Below are positions 1-5,235 of a stretch of DNA of 5,860 nucleotides, one piece after another. The position numbers were made by a program, and so were the translations under genes. This DNA comes from Bacteroidales bacterium UBA4459 (GTDB lineage Bacteria > Bacteroidota > Bacteroidia > Bacteroidales > F082): positions 1 through 5,860 of the forward strand of contig DGOT01000187.1 in the NCBI GenBank assembly GCA_002389465.1. Reading direction: 5' to 3'. The notes below the pieces were generated by a model. The model was not told the DNA's origin, made no database searches, and was given only the letters and a program-made list of their open reading frames with translations. How positions within the stretch are numbered: position 1 is the stretch's first letter; each line of letters starts with the position of its first letter.

Positions 1-197
1 TACTTAATACTTCTTCAATAATTAATCTGGCATCAAAACTTGTAATATCTATCAAAAGTAACTTATTGTTATAGATTTAACAAATATTTTGAGTTAAAAT
101 GAATATTGATATAAAGTCAATCTAAGCCCGAAGTATAACATCAAGGAGGTAGATTGTGATAGGAAAGTGATTGAAAATGTACAAAAAGTGTGCAAAT
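1..197. other. Left-edge AT-rich segment without a supported gene
   Basis: No complete gene is visible. On the minus strand a frame is open from position 76 to the left edge and reads IYNNKLLLIDITSFDARLII and a few more residues. This looks protein-like but has no ATG, and a TAA lies directly before it at 77-79. On the plus strand another frame is open from 3 to a TAG at 72-74. Either could be the end of a gene lying mostly outside the window, and the sequence shown does not decide between them. A 7-bp inverted repeat, CAATCTA (118-124) and TAGATTG (150-156), is too short and too widely spaced to interpret. Confidence 0.3.
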
Positions 198-232
198 GAA
201 AAAGGTTACAAGTTTTATTTCTTTTGTAACCT
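198..232 (-). terminator. Probable intrinsic terminator downstream of the tRNA-Asn remnant
   Basis: Read on the minus strand, AGGTTACAA (232-224) pairs perfectly with TTGTAACCT (211-203) across a 12-nt A-rich loop. A short T-run (203-199) follows. The 9-bp stem is AT-rich, which makes it modest in strength. It begins 17 nt after the 3' end of the tRNA-Asn remnant, which is where a tRNA gene's terminator is expected. This suggests that the 3' flank of the original tRNA locus is still intact here. Confidence 0.5.
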
Positions 233-248
233 CCTGAACTGAAATGCT

Positions 249-295
249 CCTTCTCTGGGGGACTCGAACCAAGGACCCTCTGATTAACAGTCAGA
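249..295 (-). pseudogene. tRNA-Asn (GTT) 3'-half remnant
   Basis: On the minus strand the anticodon arm is complete: stem TCTGA (295-291), loop CTGTTAA with anticodon GTT (288-286), stem TCAGA (283-279). It is followed by a 5-nt variable loop (GGGTC), a T-loop TTCGAGT (268-262) and an acceptor-like strand AGAGAAG ending near 249. The T-stem is broken: its 5' strand CTTGG (273-269) faces CCCCC (261-257), so only two of five pairs form. No normal D-arm or 5' acceptor strand precedes the anticodon arm. A vague D-arm likeness (TAGCCTATTAGTTAAC, 332-317 on the minus strand) lies about 11 nt too far away. It is therefore unlikely to be functional. It may be a decayed tRNA gene or the 3' scar left where an integrative element used a tRNA-Asn gene; the sequence does not decide. 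Confidence 0.65.
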
Positions 296-409
296 CTCCA
301 TTTTAAAAAAGTTAACTAATAGGCTATGAAGACAAATATAAAATGACAATGGCTAAAAAGTTGATATAAGAAGGGATTGGATTACTAACAGACTATTCCA
401 ACTTGGTAA

Positions 410-550
410 GCCGAAAATTACACTTTATTGGATGAGGTTATTTCTTTAATGAATGAAATACCAAGCCTAAAGGAGAGAGCTTCTGCATCGAAAAGAATAA
501 CGACTAAAATAGTTGACTTTGTAGAAACATTTAATGAGGGAATGGGGTAG
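410..550 (+). pseudogene. Possible C-terminal fragment of an unidentified protein
   Basis: After a TAA at 407-409 a frame stays open for 46 codons to a TAG at 548-550. It reads AENYTLLDEVISLMNEIPSL, continues through a basic stretch (KERASASKRITTK) and ends in IVDFVETFNEGMG. The composition is that of an amphipathic helical protein C-terminus rather than random AT-rich translation. The only ATG near the front is at 449, which would give just 33 residues, and there is no upstream gene in frame. A neighbouring frame (about 370-433, reading GIGLLTDYSNLVSRKLHFIG) could be the preceding part after a frameshift. I cannot name the family with confidence. The most likely reading is a remnant of a larger gene that was deleted. 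A real 33-aa peptide is less likely. Confidence 0.3.
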
Positions 551-860
551 CAATAATTTAGTTTTTGTAGTGTGAATGTACCTTATTTGTACCCTTTATT
601 CATATACGTCTAATAATCTACTGTTATTATATTTTGTATCGGAAAGTGAACCAACTGCTAACTGTGCTGTAATTTGCAGATAGTAAATTTCAACTAAATT
701 TGCGTTCTTGTTCATGAGGATATATTTTTGTATTAATTTGGATGTTAACACTTTAAATATGCAAAAACTATCCTTATATTTTATGAATATTTTTTTTTCT
801 TACATCGAACTCAGGTGCTGTATAGTTATTATTACCGTATCGGGTGCTGACAAGCTACCA
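551..860. other. Gene-free AT-rich stretch downstream of the WG-repeat gene
   Basis: I see no supported gene here. It is the 3' flank of the minus-strand WG-repeat gene. No convincing GC-rich hairpin with a T-run follows that gene's stop at 861-863. A plus-strand reading frame beginning at 708 is rich in Ile, Phe and Asn and runs into the antisense of the WG gene, so it looks accidental. A short direct repeat GGTGCTG occurs twice between about 813 and 850. Its meaning is not evident. Confidence 0.4.
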
Positions 861-1862
861 TTAATCATTAATTTTTGTAAAATCATGAACAGAATTAAAT
901 ACAGGTTTAACAACAAAATTTCCTTTTTGATCAATAAAACCCCAATAACCTTTCATTTTAATACGGGCCAGGCCGTTTGAGAAACTGTTTGTGGGTTCGG
1001 TTTCGCGTGACCAATCTATTATCTGGAAGTTCTTATCAATATAATACCACGTTTTCTTGATTTTGGCCATAGCCATTCCATTATGAAATTCATAAGCTTT
1101 ATCAAAAGATGGTTCAAGCAGCCAATTGCCATTTCGGTCAATATACCCCCACTTATCGCCCGATTTTACTGAAATCACGCCCTCTGTATAATCCTTACCG
1201 GCATCAAATTCAGGAGGGATCACCATTTTGAAGTTTTCATCTATATATCCCCATTTTTCATCTTTTTGAACTTTTGCTAAGCCATCCGAGAATATTTTTA
1301 CAACCCTGTAGTTGACCGGATTTGTTAATTCTGTTCCTTCTTTATCTATAAAGTACCATACTCCTTCGATTCTAACCATTGCAACACCTCCCTGAAAAGA
1401 GTAGGCCTTTTCATATGTGGGTTCAATCACCCAATTGCTATTTATGTCAATATAGCCCCATAACTTCTTTAATTGAACAGGAAACAATCCTTCGGAAAAG
1501 TCTTTTGCCTCATCATAAGCCGCTTCAATTACCAAATTCAAAGTCGTATCAATAAATCCTAATTTTTTGCGGACTTTTACCCTGGCATATCCGTTTTTGA
1601 AATTACCGATCACTTTATAACTTTTGTTTACAGTCTTAATTTCACCGGTTTTGTCAATATAGAAGGAATTATCGTCAATCTCGGTTCGTGCAAAACCATT
1701 ATAAAACCGCCAGACTGAAGAAAATTGGGGTTTGATAACCCAGTCTCCTTTCATATCAATATAACCCCACATACTTCCGCTTTTAACCGGCGCTAGATAA
1801 TCCTGGGCGTTTAGAACTCCTGCGAAAATAGTGATCAAAGAAAAAATGGCTAACTTTTTCAT
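861..1862 (-). CDS. Secreted WG-repeat protein (nine WG repeats)
   Basis: The protein has 333 residues. It begins with a Sec signal peptide: MKK, a hydrophobic core at about 4-16, and likely cleavage after LNA (residue 19). It is therefore expected in the periplasm or outside the cell. The rest is almost entirely WG repeats, with the W/G-Y/F-I-D motif starting at residues 32, 66, 101, 135, 169, 204, 238, 272 and 307. Each motif is followed by a turn and a hydrophobic-proline strand such as WVIKPQF or MVIPPEF, and then an (N/D/E)G(F/L/M)A segment. WG-repeat (KWG) proteins are common in Bacteroidota and Firmicutes. They are thought to form beta-rich scaffolds for binding, but a molecular role for this one cannot be read from the sequence. 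No enzymatic domain or C-terminal sorting domain follows the repeats. The start ATG overlaps the TGA of the upstream regulator stub (ATGA), so the two are probably cotranscribed. No Shine-Dalgarno sequence is visible. The family call is firm and the function is unknown. Confidence 0.93.
   Translation of the reverse strand: MKKLAIFSLITIFAGVLNAQDYLAPVKSGSMWGYIDMKGDWVIKPQFSSVWRFYNGFARTEIDDNSFYIDKTGEIKTVNKSYKVIGNFKNGYARVKVRKKLGFIDTTLNLVIEAAYDEAKDFSEGLFPVQLKKLWGYIDINSNWVIEPTYEKAYSFQGGVAMVRIEGVWYFIDKEGTELTNPVNYRVVKIFSDGLAKVQKDEKWGYIDENFKMVIPPEFDAGKDYTEGVISVKSGDKWGYIDRNGNWLLEPSFDKAYEFHNGMAMAKIKKTWYYIDKNFQIIDWSRETEPTNSFSNGLARIKMKGYWGFIDQKGNFVVKPVFNSVHDFTKIND
864..1769 (-). repeat. Three tandem 103-codon super-repeats inside the WG gene
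   Basis: The nine WG repeats are organised as three consecutive triads. The first motif of each triad begins at residues 32, 135 and 238 (bases 1769, 1460 and 1151), exactly 103 codons apart. Spacing within each triad is 34, 35 and 34 codons. Corresponding members resemble each other most. First members are WGYID followed by WVIKP, WVIEP or WLLEP. Second members are SFYID, WYFID and WYYID, and lack the WG glycine. Third members are LGFID, WGYID and WGFID, followed by an aliphatic-Pro or Ala segment. The last triad is slightly shorter because the protein ends. This points to duplication of a three-repeat unit. Confidence 0.75.
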
Positions 1863-2002
1863 TTGTTTGATTTTTGGTGAATCTTTTTTCGGTAAATACT
1901 ATCCTGGCTAATTCCAAGTGCGTCTGAAAGCTCATCAACTAAAGAGAGGTGTTCCGGTAGTAATTGTTTAATCTGTTGAAATAGCTGGATCTGAGCATCC
2001 AT
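1859..2002 (-). pseudogene. Truncated N-terminus of a Bacteroidota helix-turn-helix regulator
   Basis: This short frame encodes 47 residues starting MDAQIQLFQQIKQLLPEHLS. It continues LVDELSDALGISQDSIYRKK and ends at a TGA that overlaps the start ATG of the WG-repeat gene (ATGA). The sequence matches what I know of the N-terminus of a DNA-binding regulator family common in Bacteroidota. Those proteins carry a 'SLVDELSxxLGISxDSxYRRIRGEKPLS' helix-turn-helix and are normally several times longer. Here the match stops at SIYR, inside the recognition helix region, and the remaining residues are KKIHQKSNK. The missing part is not present in another frame, so the loss looks like a deletion rather than a frameshift. 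An in-frame ATG at 2011 would add three residues. I infer a regulator stub that may still be translated, possibly coupled to the WG gene. It is probably unable to bind DNA normally. Confidence 0.6.
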
Positions 2003-2020
2003 GTTGAGCATATTTGCTCT

Positions 2021-2028
2021 CAAATATA
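2021..2028 (-). promoter_or_regulatory. Candidate Bacteroidota -7 element for the regulator stub and WG gene
   Basis: On the minus strand TATATTTG fits the Bacteroidota -7 consensus TAnnTTTG. The matching -33 region is poor, with only a TTTT-rich stretch about 19-20 bp upstream. If used, transcription would start only about 10-15 nt before the ATG at 2002, giving a very short leader. It is plausible but weak. Confidence 0.3.
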
Positions 2029-2172
2029 CTAACAAAAGGTGGTAATTAAAACTTTTTTTACGTAATTTATTCTATTTCTTTGTTTTATACATGTTAAAAG
2101 TCTTACAGCTTTATAATTTTAATTTAATATTCGGGATGAGTTAAGTGCAGATGGCGGGTTTTTAATGTTTTT

Positions 2173-2204
2173 TTTGAAATAGTATTACCATTTAAGTAAA
2201 TTTG
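2173..2204 (+). promoter_or_regulatory. Strong Bacteroidota-type promoter for the 203-aa secreted protein gene
   Basis: A -33 box TTTG (2173-2176) and a -7 box TAAATTTG (2197-2204) are separated by 20 bp. This matches the known primary sigma-factor consensus of Bacteroidota (TTTG, 19-21 bp, TAnnTTTG) at every fixed position. Transcription would begin a few bases after 2204, giving a leader of roughly 40 nt that is AT-rich and lacks a Shine-Dalgarno sequence. This is one of the better phylum clues in the window. Confidence 0.7.
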
Positions 2205-2251
2205 TAATAGAAATTTTCACGAATTTATTCATAATTAAAAACTAAATTTCA

Positions 2252-2863
2252 ATGAAAAAGTTATTACTAGTAATTGTTACGATGGCATTTGTCTTTTCGG
2301 GCCATGCACAAAAACTGAAACTGGTTGAAGGAAACCTTGATTACCTGAAAAATCAGAAACTACTTAAAGTTGAATTTACCTACGACAAGCTGAAAGTTGG
2401 AAAAATGTCGGAAGAAGATTATGTGGCCAAAAAGGTGAAAGATTACAACAAAAAAGAGGATGGCAAGGGAGACAAATGGAAAGAAAAATGGGAAAGCGAT
2501 AAAGAAGACGCTTATCCCGACTATTTCATTAACATGTTCGAAATGCTGATGGGAAATGGAGAGGTCATGCTTAATGAGAACGCTGAAGATGCCGACTACA
2601 TTATGGTGGTGAACACAAGCTTTATCGAGCCGGGATTCAATGTGGGCATCCAGAGCAAAAGGGCCTTAGCGAATATGGAAGTACGCATTGTTTCAAAAGA
2701 CAATCCGGAAAAGACACTGGCAATGTTCACTATTACCAAATCACCGGGGAATTCTCTGTTTGGCGCTAACTTCGCTACCGTTGACAGGGTAGGTGGGTGC
2801 TTTGAGCATGCCGCCAGTGAACTGGCCGGTTATTTTTTAAGGAACGACACCTTTTGGGATTAA
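2252..2863 (+). CDS. Secreted protein of unknown function, 203 aa
   Basis: The protein starts MKKLLLVIVTMAFVFSGHAQ, a clear Sec signal peptide likely cut after residue 19 (SGHA). No lipobox cysteine is present, so it should be periplasmic or secreted rather than a lipoprotein. The mature part has a strand-rich start, then a very charged Lys/Glu/Asp region at about residues 54-88 with several Trp and Tyr. A more conserved-looking second half follows: ADYIMVVNTSFIEPGFNVGI at about 114-133, then MEVRIVSKDNPEK and a Gly/Asn-rich loop before a final helix. The alternating hydrophobic pattern around 'ADYIMVVNT...NMEVRIV' recalls small periplasmic alpha/beta proteins that dimerise, but I do not recognise the family. 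The gene is monocistronic, with its own promoter upstream and a hairpin terminator downstream. The start is supported by the signal peptide and by the preceding promoter distance. Confidence 0.85.
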   Translation: MKKLLLVIVTMAFVFSGHAQKLKLVEGNLDYLKNQKLLKVEFTYDKLKVGKMSEEDYVAKKVKDYNKKEDGKGDKWKEKWESDKEDAYPDYFINMFEMLMGNGEVMLNENAEDADYIMVVNTSFIEPGFNVGIQSKRALANMEVRIVSKDNPEKTLAMFTITKSPGNSLFGANFATVDRVGGCFEHAASELAGYFLRNDTFWD

Positions 2864-2887
2864 ATAGGAAAGCACTAAAAAAAGCAA

Positions 2888-2921
2888 GCGCAAATAGTTT
2901 TATTTGCGCCTGTTTTGTTTC
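2888..2921. terminator. Bidirectional hairpin terminator between converging genes
   Basis: GCGCAAATA (2888-2896) pairs perfectly with TATTTGCGC (2901-2909) around a GTTT loop. On the plus strand it is followed by CTGTTTTGTTT, ending the 203-aa gene 25 nt after its stop. On the minus strand the same stem is followed, after TTGC, by a run of seven T (the A-run at 2877-2883). It can therefore also end the pta-side transcript. The 9-bp stem with four G:C pairs at its base is typical. Confidence 0.75.
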
Positions 2922-3028
2922 CACACAATGTGGTTCATAATTAACTCTGCCTGTTTGTTTGCTTTTATGCCAACAATGGCTTCATAACTGGTACCTGACT
3001 TTACGTAAACACATCGAAAAAGTTTCAT
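2900..3028 (-). CDS. Possible small protein downstream of pta, 42 aa
   Basis: An ATG at 3028 opens a 42-codon frame reading MKLFRCVYVKSGTSYEAIVG, then IKANKQAELIMNHIVWK, with a basic end QNRRK before a TAA at 2902-2900. It lies 45 nt after the pta stop on the same strand. Composition is balanced and protein-like, in contrast to the Ile/Phe/Asn-rich accidental frames nearby. Its last codons and its stop fall inside the terminator hairpin (2888-2909), which is unusual but possible. No Shine-Dalgarno sequence is seen, which is normal for this phylum. It has no signal peptide or membrane segment. I do not recognise a family. It could be a real small gene, or the surviving start of a longer gene cut short. 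Chance cannot be excluded for a frame this short. Confidence 0.35.
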   Translation of the reverse strand: MKLFRCVYVKSGTSYEAIVGIKANKQAELIMNHIVWKQNRRK

Positions 3029-3073
3029 ATAAGTTTAAAAGTCTTTGGACACAGAGCTTATCTTAGCTTTCCA

Positions 3074-5164
3074 TCAGGCTTCATCTTGCGCCTGGATGGC
3101 TGTAATCACCACCGTGTTGACGATATCTTTAACCAGACACCCGCGGCTGAGGTCGTTTACAGGTTTATTGAGTCCCTGCAATACAGGCCCGATGGCAACC
3201 GCGCCTGAAGAGCGTTGAACCGCTTTGTACGTATTGTTTCCGGTATTCAAGTCGGGAAAGATGAAAATAGTTGCTTTTCCGGCTACTTCACTGTGAGGCA
3301 TTTTTGTGCGGGCTACGGAAATATCAATAGCAGCATCGTACTGGATCGGTCCTTCTGTTTTCAGGTCGGGGCGACGTTGACGGACAATTTCCGTTGCTTT
3401 CCTCACTTTTTCCACATCGGTACCTTTTCCTGAATCACCTGTGGAATATGACAACATGGCAACACGGGGTTCAATTCCGAATTTTACTGCTGTTACAGCC
3501 GAGCTTATCGCTATGTCGGCCAGTTGTTCCGAATCAGGGTTAGGATTGACAGCACAGTCGGCATAAACCAGCACACGGTCTTTCATACACATCAAGAATG
3601 AACTTGAAACAATGGAAACACCGGGTTTTGTCTTTACAAACTCAAAAGCAGGCCGGATGGTATGCTGGGTGGTATGAGCTGCACCCGATACCATCCCGTC
3701 GGCGTGCCCTTTGTAAACCATCATGGTGCCCAGGTAACTGACGTCGTGCATCAGATCAAAGGCGGTTTCTTTGGTGATCCCCTTTTGCTTACGTAGTTTA
3801 TAATAGGTAGATGCGTATTCGCGTGTCAAGTCATTGTCATATGGGTCTATAATACCTGCCTTGTCGATCTTTAACCGAAATGAGGATGCTTTTTTCAGAA
3901 TCTCTTCTTCGTTACCTAGCAAGGTGATGTCAACCACGTTTCTTCTCAATAAGATATCAGCGGCTTTTAAAATCCGTTCATCTGTTCCTTCGGGCAAGAC
4001 AATATGTTTACGCTTTTTTCGTGCGCGCTCAAACAATTCATACTCGAACATCAAAGGTGTAACAACACCCGAACTTTCAATGGTCACTTTTTCGGTCAGC
4101 AGTTTACTGTTCACATGATCTTCAAAATGCCCAAGAGCCAATGCTATCCGTTGTTCGTTTTCAGGCATTAACTCCGGATGAATTTTACTGATCTTCATTG
4201 CTGTCGTGAATGTGTCACAAGCAACTTTCAAAATATTAATTGGTAATTCCTGGAGTCCTTTCAGCAGCAACATGTATTCATTGTTGGCAGGAATGTTGCC
4301 TGTTAACACCAGGCCTGATATTTTAGGAAAATTACCTGAAATGAGCGTTAGCGACAAGGCAGTGAGGATGTCAATCCGATCGGCAGGTGTGACGATTAAA
4401 TCTCCTTCACTGATATTTTTCAGAACGTTTTCGAGTTCCATGGCAGCGATTTTAATGTCACTCACCAGGAAGTTTAAGTGATCGTCATCACCGTACAACA
4501 ATTCAGCTTCAAGCCTATCAAAAACCTGCCTGATTGATATTTTTTGCAAGATATCCAGTTCAGGGATCACATAATTAAGTTCCCCATCTTTGCTTTCTTT
4601 TTCCAGCAAGGATTTAATCGATGTGATATCTCGCCTACTCGCCCTGTTAACAATGGTACCCAGCTGAACACAGTTTTCTCTTGAGAGCATTTCTTTCATC
4701 AAGCCAACTGAGTTAACAACCTCTGCAACATTCTTATTTTTACCTGTAATAACAGCAACAACAGGGCTACCTACATTGTTGGCTACCCGGATATTGAAGT
4801 CAAATTCGTAGCTGCTCATGTGGCTCTTGAAATCACTTCCTTCTATCAACACAAAATCGCACTTTTGCTCCAGGTTTTTATATTTATTCAGGATAATAGT
4901 CTGTATACTGTCATCATCTCCTTCCTTGATCAGTCGGTTCATCTCCTCACTGCACATACCATACATTTCCTCGTATTTAAAATCAAGATGGAATCGCTCG
5001 TGAATAAGACGTATGTGATCGTCCCAGGTTTCAGCCAACTTAACAAACGGACGAAAGAAGCCAATCTTTGTGACATGTCTCGATATATAGTTCATCATAC
5101 CGAGTACTATCAGCGACTTTCCCGCTTCAGCTTCGGAAGCTGCGATATACAGGTTTTTCGACAT
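3074..5164 (-). CDS. pta: Phosphate acetyltransferase (long, three-domain form)
   Basis: This 696-aa cytoplasmic enzyme interconverts acetyl-CoA plus phosphate and acetyl phosphate plus CoA. With acetate kinase it forms the acetate/ATP pathway. The length matches the long Pta class (E. coli Pta is about 714 aa). Residues 1 to about 230 are the BioD-like P-loop domain; the loop reads SEAEAGKS (10-17), with Ser in place of the first Walker A glycine. About 213-330 is the DRTGG regulatory domain. About 372-692 is the catalytic PTA_PTB domain. Within the catalytic domain are HIVLPEGTDERILKAA (387-402), SGAAHTTQHTIRPAF (493-507), YADCAVNPNPD (534-544), SYSTGDSGKG (572-581) and GPVLQGLNKPVNDLSRG (659-675). 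Ser673, Arg674 and Asp680 align by spacing with the catalytic Ser309/Arg310/Asp316 of the Methanosarcina thermophila enzyme. The ORF looks intact. No acetate kinase gene adjoins it within the window. The TPR gene lies 71 bp upstream on the same strand. The start is the first ATG and directly precedes the P-loop domain. Confidence 0.97.
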   Translation of the reverse strand: MSKNLYIAASEAEAGKSLIVLGMMNYISRHVTKIGFFRPFVKLAETWDDHIRLIHERFHLDFKYEEMYGMCSEEMNRLIKEGDDDSIQTIILNKYKNLEQKCDFVLIEGSDFKSHMSSYEFDFNIRVANNVGSPVVAVITGKNKNVAEVVNSVGLMKEMLSRENCVQLGTIVNRASRRDITSIKSLLEKESKDGELNYVIPELDILQKISIRQVFDRLEAELLYGDDDHLNFLVSDIKIAAMELENVLKNISEGDLIVTPADRIDILTALSLTLISGNFPKISGLVLTGNIPANNEYMLLLKGLQELPINILKVACDTFTTAMKISKIHPELMPENEQRIALALGHFEDHVNSKLLTEKVTIESSGVVTPLMFEYELFERARKKRKHIVLPEGTDERILKAADILLRRNVVDITLLGNEEEILKKASSFRLKIDKAGIIDPYDNDLTREYASTYYKLRKQKGITKETAFDLMHDVSYLGTMMVYKGHADGMVSGAAHTTQHTIRPAFEFVKTKPGVSIVSSSFLMCMKDRVLVYADCAVNPNPDSEQLADIAISSAVTAVKFGIEPRVAMLSYSTGDSGKGTDVEKVRKATEIVRQRRPDLKTEGPIQYDAAIDISVARTKMPHSEVAGKATIFIFPDLNTGNNTYKAVQRSSGAVAIGPVLQGLNKPVNDLSRGCLVKDIVNTVVITAIQAQDEA

Positions 5165-5187
5165 GGACTAAGCTGTTAAATTTTTTG

Positions 5188-5218
5188 CGAAAGTATAAAA
5201 TTCAATCGCACGGACAAG
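5188..5218 (-). promoter_or_regulatory. Candidate promoter for pta
   Basis: On the minus strand TTG (5217-5215) lies 19 bp before TACTTTCG (5195-5188). This is one mismatch from the Bacteroidota -7 consensus TAnnTTTG, with a shortened -33 box. It sits in the 71-bp gap between the TPR gene and pta, about 24 nt before the pta ATG. It would let pta be expressed separately from the TPR gene. I see no terminator in the gap, so readthrough from the TPR gene is also possible. Confidence 0.4.
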
Positions 5219-5235
5219 CATTTTTTATCTTCAAT

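Noticed and set aside
118..156. Inverted repeat CAATCTA / TAGATTG
   Set aside because: Seven base pairs separated by 25 nt in AT-rich DNA is easily chance. No adjacent promoter or gene gives it a role.
141..165. AAGGAGG as a ribosome-binding site
   Set aside because: The sequence resembles a Shine-Dalgarno site, but the following GTG/TTG frames close within a few codons, so no gene follows.
708..980. Plus-strand 90-codon frame in the AT-rich region
   Set aside because: It is rich in Ile, Phe, Asn and Tyr, has no promoter or homology I recognise, and its 3' part runs antisense into the well-supported WG-repeat gene. It is most likely accidental.
3215..5179. Several plus-strand frames opposite pta (3215-3433, 3834-4118, 4206-4481, 4818-5179)
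   Set aside because: They are antisense to a complete, strongly recognised Pta coding sequence and have Ser/Ile/Phe-rich composition typical of complementary-strand shadows.
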